NCBI RefSeq assembly: GCF_022346605.1
Contig: NZ_JAKRNT010000011.1
Span: 62,001-126,000 of the forward strand
Direction: 5' to 3'
DNA: 64,000 nucleotides
Origin: Sporosarcina sp. ACRSL
Lineage (GTDB): Bacteria; Bacillota; Bacilli; Bacillales_A; Planococcaceae
Numbering within the stretch: position 1 is the stretch's first letter; every line of letters begins with the position of its first letter. The notes under the pieces were generated by a model that did not search any database, had not been told where the DNA came from, and saw only the letters and a list, made by a program, of their open reading frames with translations. Of the stretch, positions 26,057 through 34,324 are shown piece after piece. Made by a program: the position numbers and the translations under genes.

Positions 26057-27811
26057 CTATCTTGTCGAAAGTATATAGTTACTTCCGGGTAATTGCTTGC
26101 ATTGCTTTTTTACTTCACTGCCTTCTTTCGCTAACTCATATGTAGATTGAAAAGGATGATTGGCTATGATGGCGATTGAAATTGTCAGTAATGGGAACAA
26201 TTCATCTTTCCCATGTCTGTTTTTTGAAGCGATCCAGCCAGCCTTTACATCTTCTTCGGTATAAAATTGAGTGATCGTTGCATCGAATTGTTCAATAATT
26301 TGTTCACTATACGCGACACTTAGAGCTGAAGGCGCAACAACAATAAAATCATCGCCCCCAATATGTCCTATGAAATCATTTGGAGACACGACTTCTTTCA
26401 AAATATGAGCAAGATGCATAAGCACTTGATCGCCTTTTTCAAATCCGTATACATCATTGTACGGCTTGAAATTATCTAGATCTAAATAGAGAATGCCATA
26501 ACTGTCAGTTGAGTCAATACAGTGCTGCAACTGCTGTTCGATTAATACATTCCCGGGTAGCTCGGTTAACGGATTCATATGTTTTGCAACATTGATTTCG
26601 ATTTCCATCGACTTCTCCAATAATTCCTTGACCGTGACAATTCCATAATACTGTCTATCTTTCGTAATCGTTATAAAATCATATAAGCGGTTTGAATCCC
26701 TCATCATAGCAAGTTTTGCAACTACATGAATGGGTGTATCCACATCGACTTGTAAGAAATTCGTATCCATAATTTCTTGTATTTTTCGTTTGCTATATAA
26801 ACTGTACCCGTAAGGCCCACTAATTTTAAAATGCAATTGATTTCGAGTGATAACGCCAACTAATCGATTTTGTTCAACTATACAGCGGCCCGGTATGGAG
26901 TTATCTTGATCCATCATAGATTTCACTTCGCCAATTAACGTTGCCACATCAATAGTAGGTAAGGGGGTCGAGATGTCCCCGATGATTGTATCCATTTTTC
27001 GACTCAATGAATTCTTACGTTTGCGCTCATTTTCATTCACAATGATGTCAATGATATGATCAGCAATTGGCAACAAGTTAGACTTAGGTTTTTGAATGAA
27101 ATAACCTTGTCCATATCGAACTCCTAAATCAATTAATTTACATAATTCCTCTTTCGTTTCAATTCCTTCAGCAATGATACTTATTTGTGATTGAGCCGCA
27201 AATTCATTTAAACTCTTCACAAGTGATTGCTTTGTTGCGTCGCTGTCAATATCTCTTATTAACTTCATATCGAGCTTCATGAAGTGGGGATGGATATCTG
27301 TAACGATGTTCAAGCCGGAATATCCGGAACCTACATCATCGATTGCAATTTGATAAAGCTGCTCTTTGTAATGGTCAACGGTCTTTTTAAAATGTGATAA
27401 CTTTGAAATCGCTTCTTTCTCTGTAATCTCAAAAACGATTTTATCAGATTCAAATTTATACCGACTTAAATATTCTTTTGTAAACCCATGCTTGAACTTC
27501 GGATCGTTCATTATATTAGGATTTACGTTTAAAAACAGTTTACCTTCAGATTGAAGTGTATAAGCCGATTCTAATGCTTTTGTACGACATAAATATTCCA
27601 AATCCCAAAGCAAATCATGTTCCATCGCGTAATAGAATAGTTTCTCGGGATTTTGCAATGGAGTATTCGATGGCCCTCGACTAAGCGCTTCATACCCAAG
27701 AAGTTCTCCATCTTTCAAAGAAATAATCGGTTGGAAAACCGTTTGAATATCTTCGTTTTGAATTGTGCGGAAAAGTAATTCTTTCAAATGGTCTTCCTTC
27801 AACCTGATCAA
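26057..27811 (-). CDS. EAL-CBS-GGDEF cyclic-di-GMP protein
   Basis: A 584-residue soluble protein with three parts. An EAL phosphodiesterase domain (about 15-250) keeps EALSRGP (Glu41), NVNP, FEITE, IDDVGSGYS, KLD and AEGIE, so it should be catalytically competent. Two CBS repeats follow (about 275-390). A C-terminal GGDEF domain (about 410-580) has YLDLDNFKPYND and GHIGGDDF. GGDDF differs from GGDEF by one acidic swap and may still be active. No membrane or signal segment is present, so it acts in the cytoplasm. It could be bifunctional, with the CBS pair sensing adenine nucleotides. Which activity dominates is not visible. Confidence 0.9.
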   Translation of the reverse strand: MIRLKEDHLKELLFRTIQNEDIQTVFQPIISLKDGELLGYEALSRGPSNTPLQNPEKLFYYAMEHDLLWDLEYLCRTKALESAYTLQSEGKLFLNVNPNIMNDPKFKHGFTKEYLSRYKFESDKIVFEITEKEAISKLSHFKKTVDHYKEQLYQIAIDDVGSGYSGLNIVTDIHPHFMKLDMKLIRDIDSDATKQSLVKSLNEFAAQSQISIIAEGIETKEELCKLIDLGVRYGQGYFIQKPKSNLLPIADHIIDIIVNENERKRKNSLSRKMDTIIGDISTPLPTIDVATLIGEVKSMMDQDNSIPGRCIVEQNRLVGVITRNQLHFKISGPYGYSLYSKRKIQEIMDTNFLQVDVDTPIHVVAKLAMMRDSNRLYDFITITKDRQYYGIVTVKELLEKSMEIEINVAKHMNPLTELPGNVLIEQQLQHCIDSTDSYGILYLDLDNFKPYNDVYGFEKGDQVLMHLAHILKEVVSPNDFIGHIGGDDFIVVAPSALSVAYSEQIIEQFDATITQFYTEEDVKAGWIASKNRHGKDELFPLLTISIAIIANHPFQSTYELAKEGSEVKKQCKQLPGSNYILSTR

Positions 27812-27967
27812 GGCTCTCTCTCCATTCGGTAGGTCATTACTATCATTATAATGAAAAAAATGGGACTATTATCGTTGGAAGGTAAATTTTGTGTAAAGAG
27901 TTTGTAAATTAATTGGGGAATAGATGAATACTACTAGGCAACAAGGATTGCAATGGGAGGGGTAAAT

Positions 27968-28630
27968 ATGTACGTTAGCGTCGAATGGACATACAAAGCT
28001 CGTAAGGGACCTGAAACGGTCTTCCGTTCCGAAGAAATGGACGCAGCACAAGCAGTCATCATTGCAGAGGATTTGGAAAAGACAGGCCTTACGAAACAAA
28101 TTGTATTTATCGATCGGTTTGATAGTTCGTGGACAGTTAAGGAAATGAAGGGCTACTTGAAAGGGATTGAAACGGAACCGCATAATATAACAGTCTATTT
28201 TGACGGGGGATTCGACGTAACAACGAAAGTGGCGGGATTAGGTTGTGTCATTTATTACAACCAAAATGGAAAATCGTACAGACTTAGGAGAAATGCTTCC
28301 ATCAATGAAGTTATTTCGAATAATGAGGCGGAATACGCAGCACTTTATTTTTCATTGCAAGAGCTGGAACTGTTGAATGTCCATAACTTGGACGTGCGAT
28401 TTATCGGCGATTCCCGTGTCGTGATCAACCATTTGAGTGAGGAATGGCCGGTCATTGAACAGAACTTATTCAGTTGGGCGGACCGAATCGAAGCGAAAAT
28501 GAAAGAACTGGGCATTCGTCCGGAGTATGAGCTCGTATCCCGTAAAGCAAATACGGAGGCAGACCGGCTTGCAGGCCAGGCAATGAACGGTATTGAAATA
28601 ACGGCGACGAGTGAATTAAGTAAGGAATAA
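27968..28630 (+). CDS. RNase H-like protein (reverse-transcriptase-like family)
   Basis: About 220 residues. The N-terminal 70 residues form a small unassigned domain and the rest is a type I RNase H fold. The acidic active-site set is visible: TVYFDGG (Asp), NNEAEYAAL (Glu), FIGDSRVV (Asp) and NTEADRLAG (Asp). This resembles the YpdQ/YpeP proteins of Bacillus. ATG 27968 has GGAGGGG upstream; the longer frame from 27953 is less likely. Expected role: cleavage of RNA in RNA-DNA hybrids, though some relatives are inactive. Confidence 0.82.
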   Translation: MYVSVEWTYKARKGPETVFRSEEMDAAQAVIIAEDLEKTGLTKQIVFIDRFDSSWTVKEMKGYLKGIETEPHNITVYFDGGFDVTTKVAGLGCVIYYNQNGKSYRLRRNASINEVISNNEAEYAALYFSLQELELLNVHNLDVRFIGDSRVVINHLSEEWPVIEQNLFSWADRIEAKMKELGIRPEYELVSRKANTEADRLAGQAMNGIEITATSELSKE

Positions 28631-28650
28631 AAAAGTCCCCAATTGGGAAC
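28629..28650 (-). terminator. Minus-strand terminator of the four-cysteine micropeptide transcript
   Basis: On the minus strand GTTCCC-AATT-GGGGAC is followed directly by six Ts (plus-strand As at 28629-28634). On the plus strand no T run follows, so it points to a leftward transcript ending here. Confidence 0.6.
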
Positions 28651-28698
28651 CAAGGATTTTAACTTATAGTTTTTAACAGCGAATAAGTATGTGTAACT

Positions 28699-28752
28699 TT
28701 ATTTTTTACAAGTCTTGCATTCCGACTTACCACATTTTTTGCATTTTGCCAC
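28699..28752 (-). CDS. Candidate 17-residue Cys4 micropeptide
   Basis: This small ORF encodes MAKCKKCGKSECKTCKK from a GTG start. AAAGGAG lies exactly seven bases upstream, as good a ribosome site as any in the window, and a U-tract terminator lies about 50 bases after the stop. Two CxxC pairs separated by five residues could bind one Zn2+ (zinc-knuckle or small rubredoxin-like site), and seven lysines make it strongly basic, so nucleic-acid or metal binding is plausible. It lies alone between two plus-strand genes. The coding call rests on the ribosome site, the cysteine pattern and the terminator; no homolog is known to me. Confidence 0.5.
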   Translation of the reverse strand: MAKCKKCGKSECKTCKK

Positions 28753-28921
28753 ACGCTCACTCCTTTACGAGGCTATATCCAACTTTATTCAAATGGAATC
28801 ACAGATATGCACTACCAAAGCTTGGACAATAAAATTATGAAGAAGCGCTCAAAACAGTTGTTGCATGCAAGTTGGTATACAATAAATGCAAAAGTGTTTA
28901 TTCAATGGGGAGGAAATTGTA

Positions 28922-29971
28922 ATGGAAATTGGTGTAACAACTTTCGTAGAAACGACTCCGGATGTCGAAACGGGTCAAGTCATAAGTCATGCGGAGCGTA
29001 TCCGCGAAGTCGTGGAAGAAATCGTATTGGCAGATCAGGTCGGATTGGATGTCTTCGGCGTGGGGGAACACCACCGCGCGGATTATGCCTGTTCAGCGCC
29101 TACCGTATTACTCGCTGCAGTTGCTGCACGGACGAGTAGGATTAAATTGACGAGCGCGGTCTCCGTCCTATCATCTGATGACCCTGTACGACTTTATCAG
29201 CAATTCGCGACAGTCGATGCCATTTCAAACGGACGGGCGGAAATCATGGCAGGCCGTGGATCATTCATCGAATCATTCCCTCTATTCGGCTATGATCTTC
29301 AGGATTATAATGAATTATTCGATGAGAAACTGGAGTTATTATTGAAAATAAATGAATCGGAAAAGGTCACATGGAATGGAAAGCATCGTCCATCCATTCC
29401 CAATCTAGGTGTGTATCCACGCCCTGAACAAGACCGATTGCCGATTTGGATTGCAAGTGGCGGTACCCCGCAATCTGCAGTTCGGGCAGGAGTCCTTGGA
29501 TTGCCTTTAGTCCTTGCCATCATCGGAGGAAGCCCGTTGCACTTTGCCCGAATCGTCGACTTATATAAGCGAGCGGCAGAACAGGCAGGGCATGACGTAT
29601 CGAAGCTCAAAATCGCTTCCCATTCCCATGGATTTGTCGGAGAGACAACCGCGGAAGCGAAGGACAAGTTCTTCCCGTCCACTGCACAGGCAATGAATGT
29701 GTTAGGGAAAGAGCGTGGTTGGGGACCGTACACACGGGATACATTCGAGGCAGCGAGTAGTTTGGAAGGAGCCTTGTACGTAGGGGACGCAGCGACCGTG
29801 GCGGAAAAAATCATCTTCCTTCGTAAAAATGTGGGGGTAGAACGGTTCATGCTCCACGTACCTGTCGGTTCCATGCCGCAAGAAGAAGTCATGAAGGCGA
29901 TTGAGCTGCTCGGAACTAAGGTAGCGCCAATTGTGAAAGCTGAAATCGAACGTTGGGAAAATGAACAATAA
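28922..29971 (+). CDS. Luciferase-like (LLM class) flavin-dependent oxidoreductase, second
   Basis: A 349-residue luciferase-like monooxygenase-family protein, only distantly related to the one at 24201. It has VFGVGEHHRADYACSAP (about 42-58), IKLTSAVSVLSSDDPVR (about 74-90), GRAEIMAGRGS (about 104-114) and PIWIASGGTPQSAVRAG (about 168-184). ATG 28922 has GGGGAGG upstream; the longer frame from 28886 is not supported. It starts 30 bases ahead of an MBL-fold gene and probably shares its transcript. Substrate unknown. Confidence 0.88.
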   Translation: MEIGVTTFVETTPDVETGQVISHAERIREVVEEIVLADQVGLDVFGVGEHHRADYACSAPTVLLAAVAARTSRIKLTSAVSVLSSDDPVRLYQQFATVDAISNGRAEIMAGRGSFIESFPLFGYDLQDYNELFDEKLELLLKINESEKVTWNGKHRPSIPNLGVYPRPEQDRLPIWIASGGTPQSAVRAGVLGLPLVLAIIGGSPLHFARIVDLYKRAAEQAGHDVSKLKIASHSHGFVGETTAEAKDKFFPSTAQAMNVLGKERGWGPYTRDTFEAASSLEGALYVGDAATVAEKIIFLRKNVGVERFMLHVPVGSMPQEEVMKAIELLGTKVAPIVKAEIERWENEQ

Positions 29972-30001
29972 AAGTGATAGCTATATGTTAGGAGTACAAA
30001 T

Positions 30002-30847
30002 ATGCAAAAACTAGTAAAGGTGACTGATCGCCTCTATTATTTACCGTCTGTCCAAGAAACGGACCGTCCAATTTTAGGAGCAATTATTGGAGAAGAAAAG
30101 ACGCTGCTCATTGACGCGGGGAACTCCTCGCAACATACAAACCTATTTTTACAACAACTAAAGGAAATTGGGGTTGAACCCGATCTGCTCGCCCTTACTC
30201 ACTGGCATTGGGATCATGTCTTCGGTTTGAGTGAAGTGGATATGCCTAGCATTGCCTTTCAAGAGTCATACGAGAATATGAAAGAAATGCAATCCCTCTC
30301 CTGGGAGGACGAAGACCTGGATCAACGTGTTCGGGAAGGGACAGAAATCGAATTTTGTGCAGATGCGATCAAGTTGGAATTTGGGAATGAGCGAAACATT
30401 GAAGTCAAGCTTCCAACGATGACATTTAAAGAACGCATGACGATCCATTTAGGCGACTTGACGTGTGAAATTGAACATGTAGGCGGCGACCATTCAAGCG
30501 ATTCCTGTGTCATTTTCGTCCCAGAAGAAAAGGCTTTGTTTGTAGGAGATTGTCTATACGCAAACATGTACGCCGAAAAATGGAATTATACAGTAGAAAA
30601 AACGCTCAAACTTGTACAGAAACTGGAGACCTATGATGCGGATATCTTTTTCCTTTCCCATCATCCAGGTCCATTGACGAAAGAGGCCTTCAACTCGTTA
30701 GTGTACTTATTAAAAAGCGTCGCCGAGCTCACTCAGAAACACGCCGGCAACGAAGAAGCCATTCGTCAAGAATTGTCCGTCCACTTACAACGAAATCTCA
30801 ACGAAGACGAACTTGAAACAATCACCTTCTTCGTAAACGGCCACTAA
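30002..30847 (+). CDS. MBL-fold metallo-hydrolase
   Basis: 281 residues of the metallo-beta-lactamase fold. The zinc motif is THWHWDH (about 62-68, the HxHxDH signature). A further His lies in GGDHSSDS, an Asp in FVGDCLY (about 180) and a C-terminal His in LSHHPGP (about 218). These suffice for a binuclear metal site. The substrate is not predictable; the family includes thiolesterases, lactonases and nucleases. It is likely co-transcribed with the upstream flavin oxidoreductase (30-base gap), perhaps acting on its product. Confidence 0.87.
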   Translation: MQKLVKVTDRLYYLPSVQETDRPILGAIIGEEKTLLIDAGNSSQHTNLFLQQLKEIGVEPDLLALTHWHWDHVFGLSEVDMPSIAFQESYENMKEMQSLSWEDEDLDQRVREGTEIEFCADAIKLEFGNERNIEVKLPTMTFKERMTIHLGDLTCEIEHVGGDHSSDSCVIFVPEEKALFVGDCLYANMYAEKWNYTVEKTLKLVQKLETYDADIFFLSHHPGPLTKEAFNSLVYLLKSVAELTQKHAGNEEAIRQELSVHLQRNLNEDELETITFFVNGH

Positions 30848-30855
30848 ATTGTGCC

Positions 30856-31002
30856 GGTGCCTGTGCAAGACACATTTATGACTATTCATCATCATATATA
30901 TTAATTCATTTATATTGTGGTGAAAGTCTATTATATAGGGGACTTGATTATCTGTTTATACAACTGTATTGAATAAACAGAATTGTTCGCTGCACAGGCA
31001 CC
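30856..31002. repeat. 147-base element with 12-bp terminal inverted repeats
   Basis: GGTGCCTGTGCA at 30856-30867 is repeated in reverse as TGCACAGGCACC at 30991-31002. Inside is a second pair, TCTGTTTAT (30951-30959) and ATAAACAGA (30973-30981). The interior is AT-rich without a reading frame. It lies between two convergent genes and could fold as a large terminator or be a miniature mobile element. Confidence 0.55.
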
Positions 31003-31008
31003 GCTTTT

Positions 31009-31338
31009 TTACTTGGATGTTTCTTGGAAATTGATTTTCAGGAATTTGCCGGTTTCGGTATTGAATGTGATGTTGACGAATACGCCGAATTCGTGGCGGT
31101 CTTCTTTTAGCCATAACTTAAATTTTTCAATCGTTGTATCGCCATTTGTTTCGCTCCCGACATGCAAATAGTCAATAATATTTGCGTCGGGATATTTTTG
31201 TTTTGTTTCTTTGATCGCAAGCATTCCCCACTTAGCGTATGCTGGGTTTTCTTGCTGTGCGGGAGTGAGGTTTGGGATGTATATGAGTGAGGGATAAGCA
31301 GCCATCAAAAGCCCAAGGGCCATAATTAAATTTCTCAT
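31009..31338 (-). CDS. Small exported protein, DUF3889-like (YqzG/YhdC type)
   Basis: 109 residues with an N-terminal hydrophobic signal (LIMALGLLMAAYPSLIYI), followed by YAKWGMLAIKETKQKYPDA and IIDYLHVGS. This is the pattern of the DUF3889 family of secreted Bacillus proteins of unknown function. The start has a GGAGTTGGTG ribosome site. There are no cysteines or catalytic motifs. The gene ends next to the inverted-repeat element. Confidence 0.75.
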   Translation of the reverse strand: MRNLIMALGLLMAAYPSLIYIPNLTPAQQENPAYAKWGMLAIKETKQKYPDANIIDYLHVGSETNGDTTIEKFKLWLKEDRHEFGVFVNITFNTETGKFLKINFQETSK

Positions 31339-31469
31339 CAGACACCAACTCCATTCTACATTAAGTAGTTGTAGGATGAGTCAATTGTGTAGATTCATTC
31401 CGTTCGTGCACGAGTAAGAAGGGAAAGTCGTAAACAGTTTCAGAGAATGAAAGATAAGGAGCTGTGGTA

Positions 31470-32066
31470 ATGAAAAGGTTAGTCGTCATTACAGTTGGCA
31501 AGACGCATAGTGGGAAAACTACATTTGCGCGGAAGTTGGAGCAAGAGCTTAAAAATTCTATTGTGATGGATCAAGATAATCATGGGGCATTCATCAATAA
31601 GTATTACAAGAACTTACAACCGAAAACAGGGCCAAATACGCTTAAGCATGCCATTTCTCAACTAATCGTCGATTATGCAAAAGAACATAATGACTGTCAT
31701 TTAATCATTTGCAATTCGAATCGAAGTCGGAGCGGTCGAACATATTTGCTTGAACAGTTATTTCCGGAGCATGAATTCATCCGCATCCTTGTCCATTTCG
31801 ATTTACCAGATCACGTACTTCATGCTCGTGTACTAAACAGCCAACGCAGCACGGATATATTCAGAAGTGCTTCTAATTTTGAACAAGTGCTTGATCGACA
31901 AAATGCTGATTCTCTCAAGGAAGATGTTGTGGATCCTGTCGAAGGTGAAGCGGATCATTTATTTGTAATTAAAAACAGTGAAGAAGTGGAACATGTTATC
32001 GATAGAATACTAATGATTGACGAACTGGAGATTGGTAACGATACGCGAAGTATAGTTCCGAAGTGA
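31470..32066 (+). CDS. P-loop ATPase/kinase-like protein
   Basis: A 198-residue cytoplasmic protein with a Walker A motif VGKTHSGKTT (about 9-18) close to the N-terminus, VMDQDNHGAF after it, and a likely Walker B strand HLIICNSNRS near 80. The layout is that of small-molecule or polynucleotide kinases and zeta-toxin-like AAA proteins. I cannot name a substrate. ATG 31470 is preferred to the GTG two codons earlier because TAAGGAG is well placed. No antitoxin-like gene is adjacent, so a toxin role is not supported. Confidence 0.72.
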   Translation: MKRLVVITVGKTHSGKTTFARKLEQELKNSIVMDQDNHGAFINKYYKNLQPKTGPNTLKHAISQLIVDYAKEHNDCHLIICNSNRSRSGRTYLLEQLFPEHEFIRILVHFDLPDHVLHARVLNSQRSTDIFRSASNFEQVLDRQNADSLKEDVVDPVEGEADHLFVIKNSEEVEHVIDRILMIDELEIGNDTRSIVPK

Positions 32067-32109
32067 ACGGGAATCGTAAAGCCAACATCATCAAAATGGA
32101 GGACTTACG

Positions 32110-32142
32110 ATGACAAACGATAACTTGGTGAAAATGTCATGA
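32110..32142 (+). CDS. Ten-codon leader ORF overlapping the next gene
   Basis: ATG 32110 follows a perfect GGAGG at seven bases and encodes MTNDNLVKMS before TGA at 32140-32142, which overlaps the ATG of the deacetylase-like gene (ATGA). The downstream gene has no good ribosome site of its own, so translation probably reaches it by coupling through this leader. It could also be a decayed N-terminus. Confidence 0.5.
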   Translation: MTNDNLVKMS

Positions 32143-33068
32143 AATACGGACTGCTCATTAGCACACTAATTTTTGCATTTTGCTGCTTTGCAATTCCAAG
32201 TAATGCTATTTTTTTAGATTCAAACATACAAAAAACTTTGCGAAATGAAGCTCTTTTTCAGAAAATCAAAACCTACAGCGAACAGCATGAAATTAAGCCC
32301 ATCGATGCAAAAGTGGACAGGGTTTGGAAAGCGATACCGGGGTATAACGGATTGCGTATTAACGTTGAAGCGAGTTATGAAAAAATGAAGGCAAAAGGGA
32401 AGTTCGATGAAACGTTGCTCGTATTTGAACAAGTGCCACCGAATGTCCATTTGGACGATCTCGATCCTCAACCGATTTTTCGCGGAAATCCGGAAAAGCC
32501 GATGGTATCTTTGAATATTAATGTTGCATGGGGAAATGAATACATTCCAACCATTCTTAACGTCTTGAATGAGCATCAAGTGAAAGCGACGTTTTTCTTC
32601 GATGGCAGTTGGACGAAAAAGAATCCAGATTTAGCGTTAATGATCTACAATGAAGGCCATGAAATCGGAAATCATGCCTACAGCCATCCTGATCTTCAGA
32701 AACGTTCAAGGACTGAGACGATGGAGGAAATTTCAAAAACGAATGATGTCATCGAAAAGACGATCGGGTTCAAGCCGAAATGGTTTGCACCACCAAGCGG
32801 AAGTTTTAATCAACAAACTGTCGATGTCGCCCACGAGCTTCAAATGAAAACGATTTTATGGACGGTCGATACGGTGGATTGGAAAAAGCCTTCACCAACC
32901 GAAATGGTCAATCGTGTCGTCTCAAAAGTGGAAAACGGTGCAATGATTCTCATGCATCCTACAGAGCCCGTTGCACAAGGATTAAGCGCAATGATAGCCG
33001 ACATCAAGGCAAAAGGATATCAGCTCGGGACAGTCAGTGAGTTAATGAGTGAGGAACGGATTAATTGA
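32139..33068 (+). CDS. YlxY-like polysaccharide deacetylase homolog, catalytic Asp missing
   Basis: 309 residues with a signal peptide (ISTLIFAFCCFAIPSNA), a linker domain of about 100 residues and a NodB-type domain (about 125-300). Motif 1, normally TFDDGP, reads LNINVAWGNE, as in the YlxY group, so both Asp residues are gone. Motif 2 (NHAYSH) and the PPSGSFN segment remain, as does LWTVDTVDWKKP. YlxY-type proteins are often considered sporulation-associated and possibly inactive esterases. This one is not next to pnpA or mlpA as in B. subtilis. Confidence 0.8.
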   Translation: MKYGLLISTLIFAFCCFAIPSNAIFLDSNIQKTLRNEALFQKIKTYSEQHEIKPIDAKVDRVWKAIPGYNGLRINVEASYEKMKAKGKFDETLLVFEQVPPNVHLDDLDPQPIFRGNPEKPMVSLNINVAWGNEYIPTILNVLNEHQVKATFFFDGSWTKKNPDLALMIYNEGHEIGNHAYSHPDLQKRSRTETMEEISKTNDVIEKTIGFKPKWFAPPSGSFNQQTVDVAHELQMKTILWTVDTVDWKKPSPTEMVNRVVSKVENGAMILMHPTEPVAQGLSAMIADIKAKGYQLGTVSELMSEERIN

Positions 33069-33155
33069 AAGGTCAATCAACATTCAAAGGCCATCACTTT
33101 CTAATGAAGATGCATACTATGTAGCGAACGTTCCAATCGTGATGGAGGTATGTTA

Positions 33156-33647
33156 TTGACGAACTTTCTTTCTTTTACAGGCAGGGTGATGGGAATCGAT
33201 AACTTTCCAATTGTACAAAATGATCCCCAATTAGGCTGTTATAAGTTATTTTCACTGACGGATCGAGACGGTAAGACTGTTAATTTTGTTGTCGAACCTT
33301 CCACTTATTTTGTGGATCATGTACAAGTGAAGGTAGGGGATATTGTAACGGGGTTTTTCGATGTGGACGCGCCAGTGCCATTAATTTACCCTCCGCAATA
33401 TCGGGCAATTGTAATGGCGAAGGAAAATCCAAATTACTTTGTGGAAGTGAGTTTCTTTAATAGCCAATTCATAAGCAGCGACGGTAATTTGAAATTGAAT
33501 TTATCGAGGCAAACAGAAATCGTTCTCCAAAACGAGCAAGCCTTTACTGGGAATCCTGCAAACCGAAATCTGGTTGTCATCTATGGTGCTTCGACGAGAA
33601 GCATTCCAGCGCAAACGACACCATTTAAAATCATTGTGCTTTGTTAA
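33156..33647 (+). CDS. Conserved hypothetical protein, function unknown
   Basis: A 163-residue protein without signal peptide or membrane segment, probably all-beta. I do not recognise a named domain. Notable segments are FTGRVMGIDNFPI, NFVVEPSTYFVDH and YPPQYRAIVMAKE, the last typical of short uncharacterised Firmicutes proteins. TTG 33156 is seven bases after GGAGG; the ATG two codons earlier sits too close to it. A bidirectional terminator follows. Nothing in the neighbourhood gives a function. Confidence 0.7.
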   Translation: MTNFLSFTGRVMGIDNFPIVQNDPQLGCYKLFSLTDRDGKTVNFVVEPSTYFVDHVQVKVGDIVTGFFDVDAPVPLIYPPQYRAIVMAKENPNYFVEVSFFNSQFISSDGNLKLNLSRQTEIVLQNEQAFTGNPANRNLVVIYGASTRSIPAQTTPFKIIVLC

Positions 33648-33660
33648 ACTTAACTTATAC

Positions 33661-33695
33661 GAAAGAGCCGACCGCCCAGCCGATTGGCTCTTTTC
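33661..33695. terminator. Bidirectional terminator
   Basis: GAAAGAGCC pairs with GGCTCTTTTC between convergent genes, with a T run on each strand. It overlaps the stop of the Xre regulator. Confidence 0.8.
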
Positions 33696-34074
33696 ATTCT
33701 TTTCCGTAATCCGTCTTTTTATCCATTAACCGTAAAACAGTTTTGGTATTATCAATGACATATTGAATTTCACTAATGTCACGTTCCATAAGCATGGACC
33801 GATGGATTTCTATCAGTAGCTTTTTGTCTGTAATATCCTTTGTATCTGAAAGGTTTTGGAAGTTGAATATCTCCATTGGCGTTATTTCAAGAGCATCGAT
33901 GACTTTTTCCAAAGTTGCTAATGTCGCATTGCCTCTTCCGTTTTCGATTTCAGAAATTCGTGCTCGGGCAATCCCTGCTTTTTCCGCCAATTCTTCTTGA
34001 TTCATTCCCTTTGCTTCTCTAATCATCTGTAAATGTTCTCCAACAAGACGTATGAAGTTTGAAGACGCAACCAT
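33694..34074 (-). CDS. Xre/Cro-C1-type transcriptional regulator
   Basis: 126 residues. An N-terminal helix-turn-helix domain (about 8-68) contains IREAKGMNQEELAEKAGIAR and ISEIENGRGNATLATLEKV, followed by a 55-residue helical tail with ERDISEIQYVIDNTKTVLRL, likely a dimerisation segment. AGAGGTGAT precedes the ATG. No toxin, phage or plasmid gene is adjacent. It may regulate itself or the divergent SEC-C protein gene, 250 bases away. Confidence 0.88.
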   Translation of the reverse strand: MVASSNFIRLVGEHLQMIREAKGMNQEELAEKAGIARARISEIENGRGNATLATLEKVIDALEITPMEIFNFQNLSDTKDITDKKLLIEIHRSMLMERDISEIQYVIDNTKTVLRLMDKKTDYGKE

Positions 34075-34324
34075 GACCTATCACCTCTACTTATGAGCGT
34101 AGAGTAAAAATTGGAAGTTGATTATCCTTATAAATGCTACAAATATCATTCTTTGTACTATATAACGTACATAGGATAAATCTCGACAATTTTATTGTAA
34201 AATCAATCACTAAAAGCCTAAAGGACCAGTTGCCAAAGCAAAACAAGAAGTTGGAACCGTTTCGAATACGCCATAAAAATGGTAAACTGGAAGAGTTGTA
34301 AATTTGGTAAGGGAAGTGTTTTAA

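Noticed and set aside
28807..29139. 110-codon frame across the start of the second luciferase-like gene
   Set aside because: It runs out of frame through the true gene and lacks a ribosome site.
31470..32066. Zeta-type toxin of a toxin-antitoxin pair
   Set aside because: The Walker A motif fits, but no small antitoxin gene is adjacent and the key zeta motifs cannot be confirmed.
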